64,000 nt of DNA, from positions 24,675 to 88,674 of the forward strand of contig JAJDDX010000046.1 of NCBI GenBank assembly GCA_029260055.1, given 5' to 3'. The notes beneath the pieces were generated by a model. The model had not been told where the DNA came from. It worked only from the letters and a program-made list of their open reading frames with translations, and did not search any database. The translations under genes were made by a program, and so were the position numbers. Source of the stretch: Phycisphaerae bacterium. GTDB taxonomy: Bacteria; Planctomycetota; Phycisphaerae; UBA1845. This document shows positions 33,011-41,654 of this stretch, one piece after another (the first letter of the stretch is position 1; each line of letters opens with the position of its first letter).

Positions 33011-33825
33011 GAATCACCCTGTTTGTAGAGTTCGCGGAGGACCTCCTCCTCACATCGCCCCTCGACGAAGCATTTGACCCGCGGGTCCTGGCACGCCTGT
33101 ATCTCCTCCGGGGTCCCGTCGAAGATGAAGTCGCCGTCGTAGAGCATCACGATGCGGTCTGCGACCTTGCGGGCACTGGCCATGTCGTGCGTGACGACCA
33201 CGCCCGTCACGTGCAGCTCCCGTTTGAGCTTGAGGATTAGCTCGTTGATCTCGTCGGCGCGCGGCGGATCGAGCCCCGTCGTCGGCTCATCGTACAGAAT
33301 CAACTCGGGGTCGACGGCGATGGCTCGTGCCAGCGCCACGCGTTTCTTCTGGCCACCGGACAGTTCGGCCGGCCACTTCGACTGGGTCCCGTCGAGTCCG
33401 ACCATGTCGAGCTTGGTGCTGACGATCTCGTCGATCTCCGCACGACTCTTCTTGGTGTGCTCGCGGATGGGAAACGCGATGTTCTGCCCCACGGTCATCG
33501 AGTCGAACAGCGCACTGAGCTGAAACAGAAACCCGAAGCGGCACCGGAGTTTGACGAGTTCACGTTCAGGCAACGTGTCGATCCGGCGGTCGCGGTAGTG
33601 AACCTCGCCGCTGTCCGGCCGGAGTAATCGCACGATGTGCTTGAGAATGACGCTCTTTCCGGCGCCGGACTCACCGAGAACGACGGTCGTCTCGCCGGCT
33701 CGCAGGTCGAGGTTGACGCCCTTGAGCACGTCGAGCTCGTCGAACGACTTATGTACGTCGATCAAGCGGATGATCGGCACGCCGTTGCTGGGGGCCGGGT
33801 TGTCGGCTGTGTTGGATCCACCCAT
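33007..33825 (-). CDS. mlaF: MlaF-type ABC transporter ATP-binding protein
   Basis: A 272-residue ATPase from the ATG at 33825. Walker A is GESGAGKSV, the signature LSGGQKKRVALARAI, Walker B LILYDEPTTGLD, and the H-loop VVTHDM; the insertion DPPRADEINELI after Walker B is typical of the MlaF/Mkl group. It starts two bases after the permease stop and overlaps mlaD. Together MlaE, MlaF and MlaD form an inner membrane complex for glycerophospholipid traffic to or from the outer membrane. Confidence 0.95.
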   Translation of the reverse strand: MGGSNTADNPAPSNGVPIIRLIDVHKSFDELDVLKGVNLDLRAGETTVVLGESGAGKSVILKHIVRLLRPDSGEVHYRDRRIDTLPERELVKLRCRFGFLFQLSALFDSMTVGQNIAFPIREHTKKSRAEIDEIVSTKLDMVGLDGTQSKWPAELSGGQKKRVALARAIAVDPELILYDEPTTGLDPPRADEINELILKLKRELHVTGVVVTHDMASARKVADRIVMLYDGDFIFDGTPEEIQACQDPRVKCFVEGRCEEEVLRELYKQGDS

Positions 33826-33827
33826 CG

Positions 33828-34682
33828 TCACACCAACGATTTGAAGCCGTAGATTCCGCGATAGAGGCCCGAGAGGAACGTGCCGAGAAAGAAGTCCGTC
33901 ACCAGGATCATGATGAAGCTGGCGACGAAAGACTCCGTGCAGGCCCGCCCCACGCCCTCGGCACCGGTGCGGCAGTGGAACCCCTTGTAGCAGGCGATCA
34001 TCCCGATCCCGCCGCCGAAGACGATGCTCTTGACGAAGCCCACACCGACATCCCAAGTCTGGACGGCATCCGCTACGTGATACCAGTACGGGTTCGAGGG
34101 GATGCCCTTGAGTACCACCGCGATGAACCATCCGGCCATCGAGCCGCACACGTCGCAGAAGAAAGTCAGTAACGGCGTCAGCAGGATGCAGGCGAGGAAA
34201 CGAGGTACGACGAGCTGGCGAATCGGGTCCGACCCCATGACTCTTAGCGCGGAAATCTGCTCAGTCACGCGCATCGTGCCGAGTTCGGCGGTCAGCGCTC
34301 CGCCGACCCGGCCGGCGAGCATCACGCCGGCCAGCACGGGGCCGAGCTCCTGTACGAGCGACAGCGATACCAGCACACCCATGTGCTGCTCGAAGCCCGC
34401 CGCCCGGAGTTGGTCGTAGCTCTGGATCGCCAACACCAGGCCTACGAAGGTCCCGGTGATCATGATCACCGGGAGCGTCCGGTTTCCCACCTCGTAGAAG
34501 ATGGGCATGGTGCGAACCCAGGTTCGCCATTGAAACAGCCCGGGAACGAGCCAACGGATCATTTGCCATGTGAACAGGGCAAACCGACCGAAGGCGGTCA
34601 TGGAGTGGATCGTCTTGCCGCCGATTGCCTTGAAGAGCACCGGATCAATCCGTTGATAAAAGAGCGGGCGGCGGCGTCGCAT
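33828..34682 (-). CDS. mlaE: MlaE-type ABC transporter permease
   Basis: A 284-residue permease of the MlaE/YrbE family. Core motifs are RTLPVIMITGTFVGLVLAIQ, QELGPVLAGVMLAGRVGGAL and ALRVMGSDPIRQLVVPRFLA, followed by GVGRACTESFVASF. About five transmembrane helices are visible. It is the first gene of the mlaE-mlaF-mlaD operon. The predicted role is the membrane part of the retrograde or anterograde phospholipid transporter. No mlaB or mlaC is present here. Confidence 0.95.
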   Translation of the reverse strand: MRRRRPLFYQRIDPVLFKAIGGKTIHSMTAFGRFALFTWQMIRWLVPGLFQWRTWVRTMPIFYEVGNRTLPVIMITGTFVGLVLAIQSYDQLRAAGFEQHMGVLVSLSLVQELGPVLAGVMLAGRVGGALTAELGTMRVTEQISALRVMGSDPIRQLVVPRFLACILLTPLLTFFCDVCGSMAGWFIAVVLKGIPSNPYWYHVADAVQTWDVGVGFVKSIVFGGGIGMIACYKGFHCRTGAEGVGRACTESFVASFIMILVTDFFLGTFLSGLYRGIYGFKSLV

Positions 34683-34872
34683 ACATGCGCCAGCCGCGTA
34701 CCGCTATGTATCTGGCCACCCGGCGCCTGTCAAACGCCGGTTTTCTGCTTCGTCAGCGCCACGCCGCCGCAGACTGACGGTCGCCGGTACCAGGCGCGAC
34801 GCGAACGGGCGACTTTGCCTCGCAACGCAATGAGATATTGTCCCGACGGCGGTGGACGCTATCATTTTCTAC

Positions 34873-35649
34873 ATGTCCACCCCTCCCCCGGCTGCATCCA
34901 TTATCGTGCCGACCTTCCGAGAGGCTCCAAACATCATGCCGCTGGTGGAGCGACTGTTCGCCGCCGTCTCAGATGCCGGAATCGAGGCTGAGCTGATCAT
35001 CGTGGATGACAACTCGCGGGACGGCACGGTTGAGGCCGTGGACGCCCTGTCGGCACATTATCCGGTTCGAGTCGTCGTCCGGGAGGATGAGCGCGGCCTA
35101 TCAGGGGCGGTTCTTGCCGGTTTCGCTGAGGCGAAGTACGACCGGTTTGTGGTGCTGGACGCGGACCTGCAGCACCCGCCCGAGAAGGTACCCGAACTCC
35201 TAGCTCGTCTCGAGCGCGAGGGCTGCGATTTCGTCATCGGTTCGCGCTACGGCGCGGGCGGAGCGATCCGTCAGGACTGGCCGTTGATCCGACGGCTCGG
35301 GAGCAAAGTAGCGACGATGCTGGCCGCCCCGCTCGTGCCGCTGTCCGATCCGATGTCCGGGTTCTTCGGGCTTCGGCGTGAAACCTGGGCCAGCGCCGCC
35401 CGCATCGATCCGATCGGTTACAAGATCGCGCTGGAGCTCTATGTGAAGGGCGGGTGTCGCGCACCTGGAGAAATTCCGATCGAGTTCTCGGCGCGAACGG
35501 CCGGCAAGAGCAAGCTCGGGGCGGGCGTGTTCTTCAAATACCTCCAGCACCTTGCGCGCTTGTACCGGTTCCGGTTTCCCTGGCTGCCGTGGTGCGTAGC
35601 TGTGGCGCTCGTGGCCGCGGTTGTCGTTGTCGTGCTACTTGCACGGTGA
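34873..35649 (+). CDS. GT2 polyprenol-phosphate sugar transferase (DPM1-like)
   Basis: A 258-residue enzyme from ATG 34873. The GT2 fold is clear: ASIIVPTFREAPNI, ELIIVDDNSRDGT, VVLDADLQHPPE (DxD) and SDPMSGFFGLRR, all typical of dolichol/polyprenol-phosphate mannosyl- or glucosyltransferases. The last 25 residues form one transmembrane anchor (WCVAVALVAAVVVVVLLA). It would charge a polyprenyl phosphate with a hexose at the inner face of the cytoplasmic membrane. Such a donor could serve GT-C enzymes such as the one at 24995. It is transcribed divergently from mlaE. Confidence 0.9.
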   Translation: MSTPPPAASIIVPTFREAPNIMPLVERLFAAVSDAGIEAELIIVDDNSRDGTVEAVDALSAHYPVRVVVREDERGLSGAVLAGFAEAKYDRFVVLDADLQHPPEKVPELLARLEREGCDFVIGSRYGAGGAIRQDWPLIRRLGSKVATMLAAPLVPLSDPMSGFFGLRRETWASAARIDPIGYKIALELYVKGGCRAPGEIPIEFSARTAGKSKLGAGVFFKYLQHLARLYRFRFPWLPWCVAVALVAAVVVVVLLAR

Positions 35650-35699
35650 AGGTGTACCGTCGCGTCGTCCGCTTGAATCAGCATGGAGTATCACGAGCT

Positions 35700-36092
35700 A
35701 TGAGTGACAAACTGAAGCCACCGACCGACGAGCCGGCCATCCGCCTCGTCACCATGCCGCGCGACACCAACGCCGACGGTACGATCTTCGGCGGGCTGAT
35801 TCTCTCTTTGATCGACCAGGCGGCCTACGTGGAGGCGATGCGACAAAGTCATGGCCGATACGTGACCGTATCGTTTCAGCAGGTCGAGTTTCACCAACCG
35901 GTCTACGTGGGCGATCTCCTGACACTCTACGCAGAGACGATTCGCGTTGGCCGGACTTCGATCACTATTCGCGTCAAAGTTTGTGCCCGTAGGCGGCGGC
36001 AGCCGGACACGAACGTCAAAGTGACGGAGGGCGAAGTGGTATTCGTCAAAGTCGGCGAAAACGGCAATCCTGCGCCCATCTTTGGCGATTGA
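35700..36092 (+). CDS. Acyl-CoA thioesterase, hotdog fold (YciA-like)
   Basis: A 130-residue protein from ATG 35700. The single hotdog domain starts with RLVTMPRDTNADGTIFGG, in which the Asn and Asp (TNADGTIFGG) are the usual catalytic and binding residues of YciA/BFIT-type thioesterases. FQQVEFHQPVYVGDLLTLYAE follows. It hydrolyses acyl-CoA to free acid and CoA in the cytoplasm, as a hexamer or dimer in known relatives. The spacing to the preceding GT2 gene (50 bases) allows co-transcription. Confidence 0.9.
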   Translation: MSDKLKPPTDEPAIRLVTMPRDTNADGTIFGGLILSLIDQAAYVEAMRQSHGRYVTVSFQQVEFHQPVYVGDLLTLYAETIRVGRTSITIRVKVCARRRRQPDTNVKVTEGEVVFVKVGENGNPAPIFGD

Positions 36093-36439
36093 GCCGCTGC
36101 AGGGCCTATGCGTAACGTCTTCGGGAGCGTTCCCGAGCGTCTCCGGAGTGCCAAGACGGTGACGAGGAATATCGTTGCGTTATGGTGGAGTCGAGGATAC
36201 CCTGGTTTCTACCGAGACGTGAGTGGAACTTACTTTCGTCTGACGGCGGCAAGTACGTAAGCGCGAGGGGCTGGTAGCGCAATTCACCATGAGGGTGACG
36301 CGCGCTGAGCCGGTGGGATGGAGACGGGGAAGGATCCCCTCGCGACGCTGAAGCACATCGTCGGGTCAAGCGTCGCTGATCAACATTCCTGCCGACGCCG
36401 TGACTCCGCGCGTGGCCGGTCGAAGTCGGATTTGCCACA
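36093..36439. other. Intergenic region before the hybrid kinase
   Basis: There is no supportable gene or repeat here. The minus-strand ORF through this area is a shadow of the kinase gene's start. Confidence 0.4.
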
Positions 36440-39400
36440 ATGCGCTCGACGGCACGAATCATAACGCTCGGCGCGTGTCTCACGCTTGGTCTCCAGGCTC
36501 GCGGCGACGATATCGCGCTTTCCACATTTCAGCCGACAGCGGGACCGGCCGGCGTCTGGCGATCGCGCGCGGGCGATGATCTTGCGTGGGCCGATCCGGA
36601 GTTTGATGACTCAACCTGGCAAACCGTGCCGATTCCCGCCACCTGGACCGAGCAGGGATACGACGAACACGACGGGTACATTTGGTATCGATGCGAGTTG
36701 CCCGTGCATCGCATGGACGGGGCGACTTCGGATTCGACGAAGTTGGGCCTGCTCGTGGGGCCGACGCGGCACGGCAGCTATGAGTTGTACGCCGACGGGA
36801 AGTCGATCGGGCGCTACGGCTCCGAGTCTCTGCGCCGACCGGTGCCCGCCGCGCGCGCGTATGAAATCCCACCCGGCGCCGTGAATTCGCAGGGGCGGTT
36901 GGCGCTCGCCCTTCGGGTGTGGCGCGTGGGTTGGGCTTCGGCTCGCGCCGAACGCTTGGGGTACGAAGCCGGACCGGCCGGCACGACGATCGAACTCGGC
37001 GACTACGACCTGCTGCGCGATCGCGCGGCGCTGATGCGGCAGCGAGCTCTCAAGGCCGACGTGCCACGGTTGATGTTCGCAGCCATGTTCGCGCTTGTCG
37101 CCCTCGCGTATCTCCAGCGCTTCCTTCATCTGCGCACGCGCGTGGAACACTTCTGGTTCGGTATCACCGCGCTGCTCTTAGCCGCCAACACCATCCTCGT
37201 GACCGCATGGCCTTTCGAACTCACCGATCGCATCGGACTCGTTCACCGACTCAATAACGTCGTGATCCACTTGGCAGTAGCGGCGTCGATACAGTTCCTT
37301 TGGCCTTTCCTGTCGAAGGAGATCGGCCGGCTCCTGCGCGGTTATCAGTGGGCTCACATAGCTATGGCATGCGCAGTCGCCGCCGTGCTGAGTCCCGAAC
37401 TAGTGGCCGCGACGAAGGGTGTCCGTTGGGCCTTCTTGCTTCCGTTGCTTGTCGCGGCGCCCGTACTGATCATCCAGCGCGTCCGCCGTGGCGATCGCGA
37501 GGCACGGACGATCGGTATGGGTGTCCTGATTCTGGTCGCCACGGAGTTCCACGAGTGGGGTACGCAGGTCCTCCATCTTGCGCCGATCACGTCGATTCCT
37601 CTGCCGTCCTTCGGCTTCGCGGCACTTGTCCTGACTATGGCAATCTCGGTATCGAACCGCCATCGGCGTGACTACCGCGAACTCGCGGAGCTGCGGCGGG
37701 ACTTACAGCGCAAAGTCGAGCATCGAACGGTCGCGCTCTCGGCGGCGAACGATCAACTGATTGCGGAAGTGACCGATCGCACGAGGGCCGAGGCTGCAAT
37801 GCGAGACAGCGATGTCCGCTTTCGGCAGATAGCCGAGAACATCGAGGACGTATTCTGGCTGACCGATTGGGTGCGACACAAGGTCCTTTACGTCAGCCCG
37901 GCCTACGAGCAAGTGTGGGGTTGTCCCCGTGGAGAACTGTACGGCGACATGCGGAGTTGGGCGCAGTACCTGCACCCGGAAGACAAGGAGCGTGTCCTGG
38001 ACATCGCCAATTCCGGTGAGGCGCGAAGTCGGAGTGACTTGGAGTACCGGATCGTCCGCCGTGACGGTGAGATTCGCTGGATCCACGAGAGGGCGTTTAC
38101 CGTGTGCGACGAAGCCGGCGAAATCCGTCGTATCGCCGGAATATCGCGGGACATCACGCAGCAAAAGCGAGCGGAAGAGGCGCGGCGGGCGGCCGAAGAG
38201 AGGCGTTATCAGAGCGAGGTCCTCTTGAAAGGCGCGCAGCGTGTGGCTCGCATGGGGTTTTGGGATTGGAACATTCGAGAGGACGAACTCTATTGGTCCG
38301 ATGAGATCTACCGCATCTTCGGGTTGGACGCCGGTGAGGTCACCGCCACGAACCGTGTCTTCGTGAACTCGGTCCATCCGGACGATCGGGCCCGCGTCCA
38401 GGCGAACGTCGACGCTACCTTGAACGATGATGCCGATTACGCCATTGACTATCGCGTCGTGCTTCCCGGCGGCGACATTCGTTATGTCTATGAACAGGGT
38501 GAAGTGACGCGCGACAGCGACAGCCGTCCGATCCGGATGCTCGGCACCGTCATCGATATCACGGAGCGAAGGCAGGCCGAGGAGACCGCACGCGACCTGT
38601 CGCGTATTCTGGACACCTACTTCGATTCGACGCTCACCTGTCTGGCGCTGCTGGACCGCGACTTCAACTTCATCAGGGTCAACGAAGCCTACGCGCGAGC
38701 GAGTCAGCGGGAGGTGGCGGAGTTCGTGGGGCGCAATCACTTCGAGTTATACCCTTCGGATGCCGAGGCGATCTTCAAGCAGGTCGTCGAGACCAAAGAG
38801 GCCTTTCAAGTTGAAGCCAGACCCTTCGTCTATCCGGATCAGCCCGAACGAGGCGTCACCTATTGGGATTGGACCTTGGTGCCGATTCTCGATGACGGCG
38901 GAGAGGTTGAACTGCTGATCTTCTCACTCGTCGATGTGACCGAGAAGAAGAACCTCGAGGATGGACTGCGTCACGCGCACAAGCTGGAAGCCGTCGGAAC
39001 GCTGGCGTCCGGCGTCGCTCACGATTTCAACAACGTGCTTACCGCCATCGTCGGCTACAACGAAGTAGCCAAGCAGATCATGCATGATGACCCGATGGCC
39101 GCCGAGGCGCTCGAGGGGATTACCATGGCTGCCGACCAGGCCACGGCGGTGACCCGATCTCTGCTCGCCTTCAGCCGCAAGTCGGCGAGCGTCAAAGTGC
39201 CCCTCGATTTCCGGAAAGTTGTTGGTGAGTCGGTCACCATGCTGCGCCGGATGATGCCGGCCGCCGTGGAGATCGTGCAGGACGTCGACTCCGGTCGGCG
39301 GCTCTTTGTCGAAGGTGAGGAGACGCAGATTCAGCAGGTCGTGATCAACCTCGCCATCAACGCACGCGATGCCATGGCCGACGGCGGGCGGCTGACCATC

Positions 39401-40108
39401 TCGCTGGAACACCGTCCCGGCGCACCGTCAGGCGCGTTTGGCACCGTGACGTCGGGCGATCACGGTGCCGCGGTACTGATCGTAGAGGACACCGGCATCG
39501 GCATGTCCAAGGCCGTGGCCGACCGCGTCTTCGAGCCCTTCTTCACCACGAAGTCGAGGGAACGCGGTACCGGGCTGGGCATGGCCGTGGTGCACGGAAT
39601 CATCTCGGATCATTTCGGGCGCGTTGAGGTGGAATCGAAGGAGGGGCACGGAACGCGCGTCACCATCGCGCTACCGTGCTGTGACTCGCCCGCGTCGCAG
39701 GAAGTGCGCGTACCTGCTGAGCATGTGGCCTATACCGGGCGCGGTGAGACGATTCTGGTGGCCGAGGACAACAGACATGTCCGGGGTGTCGTATCGCAGG
39801 CGCTCGCCAAGAGCGGTTTCAGGGTTGCAGCCGCCGCCGACGGCGAAGAGGCTATGGAGTTGTTCCGCGAACGGCTGGCTGAACTCGCCCTCGTGGTGGT
39901 CGACATCGATTTGCCGAAGAAGACCGGTACCGCGTGCCTGGACGAGATGCGAGAGTGCAGACCCGGTCTGCCGGCTGTGATCATCACCGGAAGTGCCGAC
40001 TTTGTGCTCTTAGAAGGCATGACCGATCGCACGATGCTGCTACGGAAGCCCTTCCCGATGTCGAAGTTGGCGGCCGTCGTGCAAGACTTGCTTGCCGTGT
40101 CGCGCTAG
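36440..40108 (+). CDS. Hybrid sensor histidine kinase with beta-sandwich and 7-helix sensor region
   Basis: A 1222-residue membrane kinase. Order: signal peptide (residues 1-22); a beta-sandwich domain like the sugar-binding domain of family 2 glycosidases (about 30-175, DPEFDDSTWQTVPIPATW); about seven transmembrane helices (about 205-405), the layout of 7TMR-DISM receptors; a short coiled coil; three PAS domains (about 455-835); a HisKA domain with phospho-acceptor LASGVAHDFNNVLT (His near 861); HATPase with NLAINARDAM, DTGIGM and GTGLGMAVV; and a C-terminal receiver (VVVDIDLPKKTG, Asp near 1155; LLRKPFP). It probably senses an extracytoplasmic ligand, possibly a carbohydrate, and relays through its own receiver. 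No separate response regulator is adjacent. Confidence 0.93.
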   Translation: MRSTARIITLGACLTLGLQARGDDIALSTFQPTAGPAGVWRSRAGDDLAWADPEFDDSTWQTVPIPATWTEQGYDEHDGYIWYRCELPVHRMDGATSDSTKLGLLVGPTRHGSYELYADGKSIGRYGSESLRRPVPAARAYEIPPGAVNSQGRLALALRVWRVGWASARAERLGYEAGPAGTTIELGDYDLLRDRAALMRQRALKADVPRLMFAAMFALVALAYLQRFLHLRTRVEHFWFGITALLLAANTILVTAWPFELTDRIGLVHRLNNVVIHLAVAASIQFLWPFLSKEIGRLLRGYQWAHIAMACAVAAVLSPELVAATKGVRWAFLLPLLVAAPVLIIQRVRRGDREARTIGMGVLILVATEFHEWGTQVLHLAPITSIPLPSFGFAALVLTMAISVSNRHRRDYRELAELRRDLQRKVEHRTVALSAANDQLIAEVTDRTRAEAAMRDSDVRFRQIAENIEDVFWLTDWVRHKVLYVSPAYEQVWGCPRGELYGDMRSWAQYLHPEDKERVLDIANSGEARSRSDLEYRIVRRDGEIRWIHERAFTVCDEAGEIRRIAGISRDITQQKRAEEARRAAEERRYQSEVLLKGAQRVARMGFWDWNIREDELYWSDEIYRIFGLDAGEVTATNRVFVNSVHPDDRARVQANVDATLNDDADYAIDYRVVLPGGDIRYVYEQGEVTRDSDSRPIRMLGTVIDITERRQAEETARDLSRILDTYFDSTLTCLALLDRDFNFIRVNEAYARASQREVAEFVGRNHFELYPSDAEAIFKQVVETKEAFQVEARPFVYPDQPERGVTYWDWTLVPILDDGGEVELLIFSLVDVTEKKNLEDGLRHAHKLEAVGTLASGVAHDFNNVLTAIVGYNEVAKQIMHDDPMAAEALEGITMAADQATAVTRSLLAFSRKSASVKVPLDFRKVVGESVTMLRRMMPAAVEIVQDVDSGRRLFVEGEETQIQQVVINLAINARDAMADGGRLTISLEHRPGAPSGAFGTVTSGDHGAAVLIVEDTGIGMSKAVADRVFEPFFTTKSRERGTGLGMAVVHGIISDHFGRVEVESKEGHGTRVTIALPCCDSPASQEVRVPAEHVAYTGRGETILVAEDNRHVRGVVSQALAKSGFRVAAAADGEEAMELFRERLAELALVVVDIDLPKKTGTACLDEMRECRPGLPAVIITGSADFVLLEGMTDRTMLLRKPFPMSKLAAVVQDLLAVSR

Positions 40109-40186
40109 GCCCGCCGTCTTGGCGGCGCGCAGCGGGGCTCACCCGAATAACTTCAAACGCGGATCGGCGTCAAGGCGATCCCATCC

Positions 40187-40627
40187 CTACTCTCGAAGCG
40201 GAAGATCGTCTACATCCCGCATCTGGCCGGCGAGGCAGAGAATGCCCTCGATAAAGCCCCAAAGACCGGCGATGCCACCGGTCATAAAGGTCAAGACGAT
40301 CTGCAAGATGCCGATGCCGATGTAGCCGAGATAGAACCGATGGGCGCCGAGGGGGCCCAGCAGGATCCCGAGCACGCCGGCGACGACTCGATGGCGGGAC
40401 GAGACGCCGTACGTTGGTCCGTATGCATAAACCGGTGGCGGCGGTGGCGCCGCAGGCTGCGGCGGAGGCGCGCCGACCACGCGCCACGGTGCCAGGGGCG
40501 TCTGGCAATGAGGGCATGCGACGGTGCTACTAACGTGCTCCGGCGCGACCCGCATGGCCTGGCCGCACTGCGTGCAATAGATAGTGACGACCGCCTGTTC
40601 GACGGACGGTTCTGGTGATTCACTCAC
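40187..40627 (-). CDS. TM2-domain protein with zinc ribbon
   Basis: A 146-residue protein. The N-terminus is a zinc ribbon (YCTQCGQAMRV, then VACPHCQTPL) and is followed by a Pro-rich linker. The C-terminal TM2 domain reads VVAGVLGILLGPLGAHRFYL, with the characteristic DRF/HRF-type turn, and IGIGILQIVLTFMTGGIAGLW. TM2 proteins are widespread small membrane proteins without a settled function. It converges with the histidine kinase gene. Confidence 0.88.
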   Translation of the reverse strand: MSESPEPSVEQAVVTIYCTQCGQAMRVAPEHVSSTVACPHCQTPLAPWRVVGAPPPQPAAPPPPPVYAYGPTYGVSSRHRVVAGVLGILLGPLGAHRFYLGYIGIGILQIVLTFMTGGIAGLWGFIEGILCLAGQMRDVDDLPLRE

Positions 40628-40801
40628 GACACGTCTCCGAGAAACGACGTACGATCTTACCGGAGCGGTGATCCGTTGACTACCGCCGTCGGTGGCGTAG
40701 CCTGCTACGTACCCGTGTGCTCCGCGTCAGTCGTTGCCTGTGAGTATATTGCGTTCGCCGGCCGGTTTATTTGGAGCAGCAGGCGGGTTGGTGCGAGGAA
40801 T

Positions 40802-41629
40802 ATGCCGTTTTTTGACCAACATCTACATTCCCACCACTCTTTTGACTCGAAGACCGAGCCGGCGGCGAACGTCCGGGCCGCCGCTCAGCGCGGCCTCGCG
40901 GGCCTGACCTTCACCGAGCATTACGACACCCACCCGGACGACTGGCCCTCCTGCGTGTACGAACACGACACATACTGCAGCGCCATACGGTCGCTACGGG
41001 CCGAGTTCGGCACCGATCTTTTTATCGGTCAAGGCATCGAGGTGTGCTATCAGCCGGACCGCATGGACGGCATTGTCGACTTCCTCGCAAGCCGCTCTTT
41101 CGATCTGGTCATCCTCAGCGTTCACTACTTCCAAGGCAGGGCGCTATACAAACGAGAGCAATGGGAAGGCGTCGACGTGGCCGAGGGCACCGGACGGTAC
41201 CTCGAGACGGTGCTGGAAGCCGTGCGGTGTTGCGAACGGTTGCACCGCGCCCACGGGCGCGTCTTCGATGTGCTCGGCCACCTCGATCTCGTCAAACGCT
41301 ACACACACCGATTCCGTGGTTCGTTCGACCTATCGCCCCACGCTCAGCTCATCGATGAGATCCTCCAGGTTTGTCTGGAGGCCGATTTGGTGCCCGAGAT
41401 CAACACATCCACGATGCGACAGGGCCTGGACGAAGCCATGCCCGGGTCGGATACCGTCGCCCGGTACGCGGCATTCGGCGGTACCGCGATGAGTCTCGGC
41501 TCCGATGCTCATCGCGCGAAAGACGTCGGCGAGGGCTTGGATGAAGCCGCCCAGGTGTTACGGGACGCGGGTATCACGCGGGCGGCTGTTTTCCGTGACC
41601 GACAACGTCAGGACGTGGCGTTCGATTGA
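40802..41629 (+). CDS. PHP-domain phosphoesterase (histidinol-phosphatase-like)
   Basis: A 275-residue protein from ATG 40802. The PHP metal site is seen in FDQHLHSHHSFD, GLTFTEHYD, IGQGIEV, DLVILSVHYF, DVLGHLDLVKRY and SLGSDAHRAKDVG. This is the set of His/Asp/Glu residues typical of HisK-type histidinol-phosphatases and related trinuclear-metal phosphoesterases. In cells with this type the enzyme removes phosphate from histidinol-phosphate, but no other his gene is in the window, so another phosphorylated substrate is possible. It converges with the M28 peptidase gene. Confidence 0.88.
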   Translation: MPFFDQHLHSHHSFDSKTEPAANVRAAAQRGLAGLTFTEHYDTHPDDWPSCVYEHDTYCSAIRSLRAEFGTDLFIGQGIEVCYQPDRMDGIVDFLASRSFDLVILSVHYFQGRALYKREQWEGVDVAEGTGRYLETVLEAVRCCERLHRAHGRVFDVLGHLDLVKRYTHRFRGSFDLSPHAQLIDEILQVCLEADLVPEINTSTMRQGLDEAMPGSDTVARYAAFGGTAMSLGSDAHRAKDVGEGLDEAAQVLRDAGITRAAVFRDRQRQDVAFD

Positions 41630-41654
41630 CCCGCACAGCGCGAAGGCGGACTCG

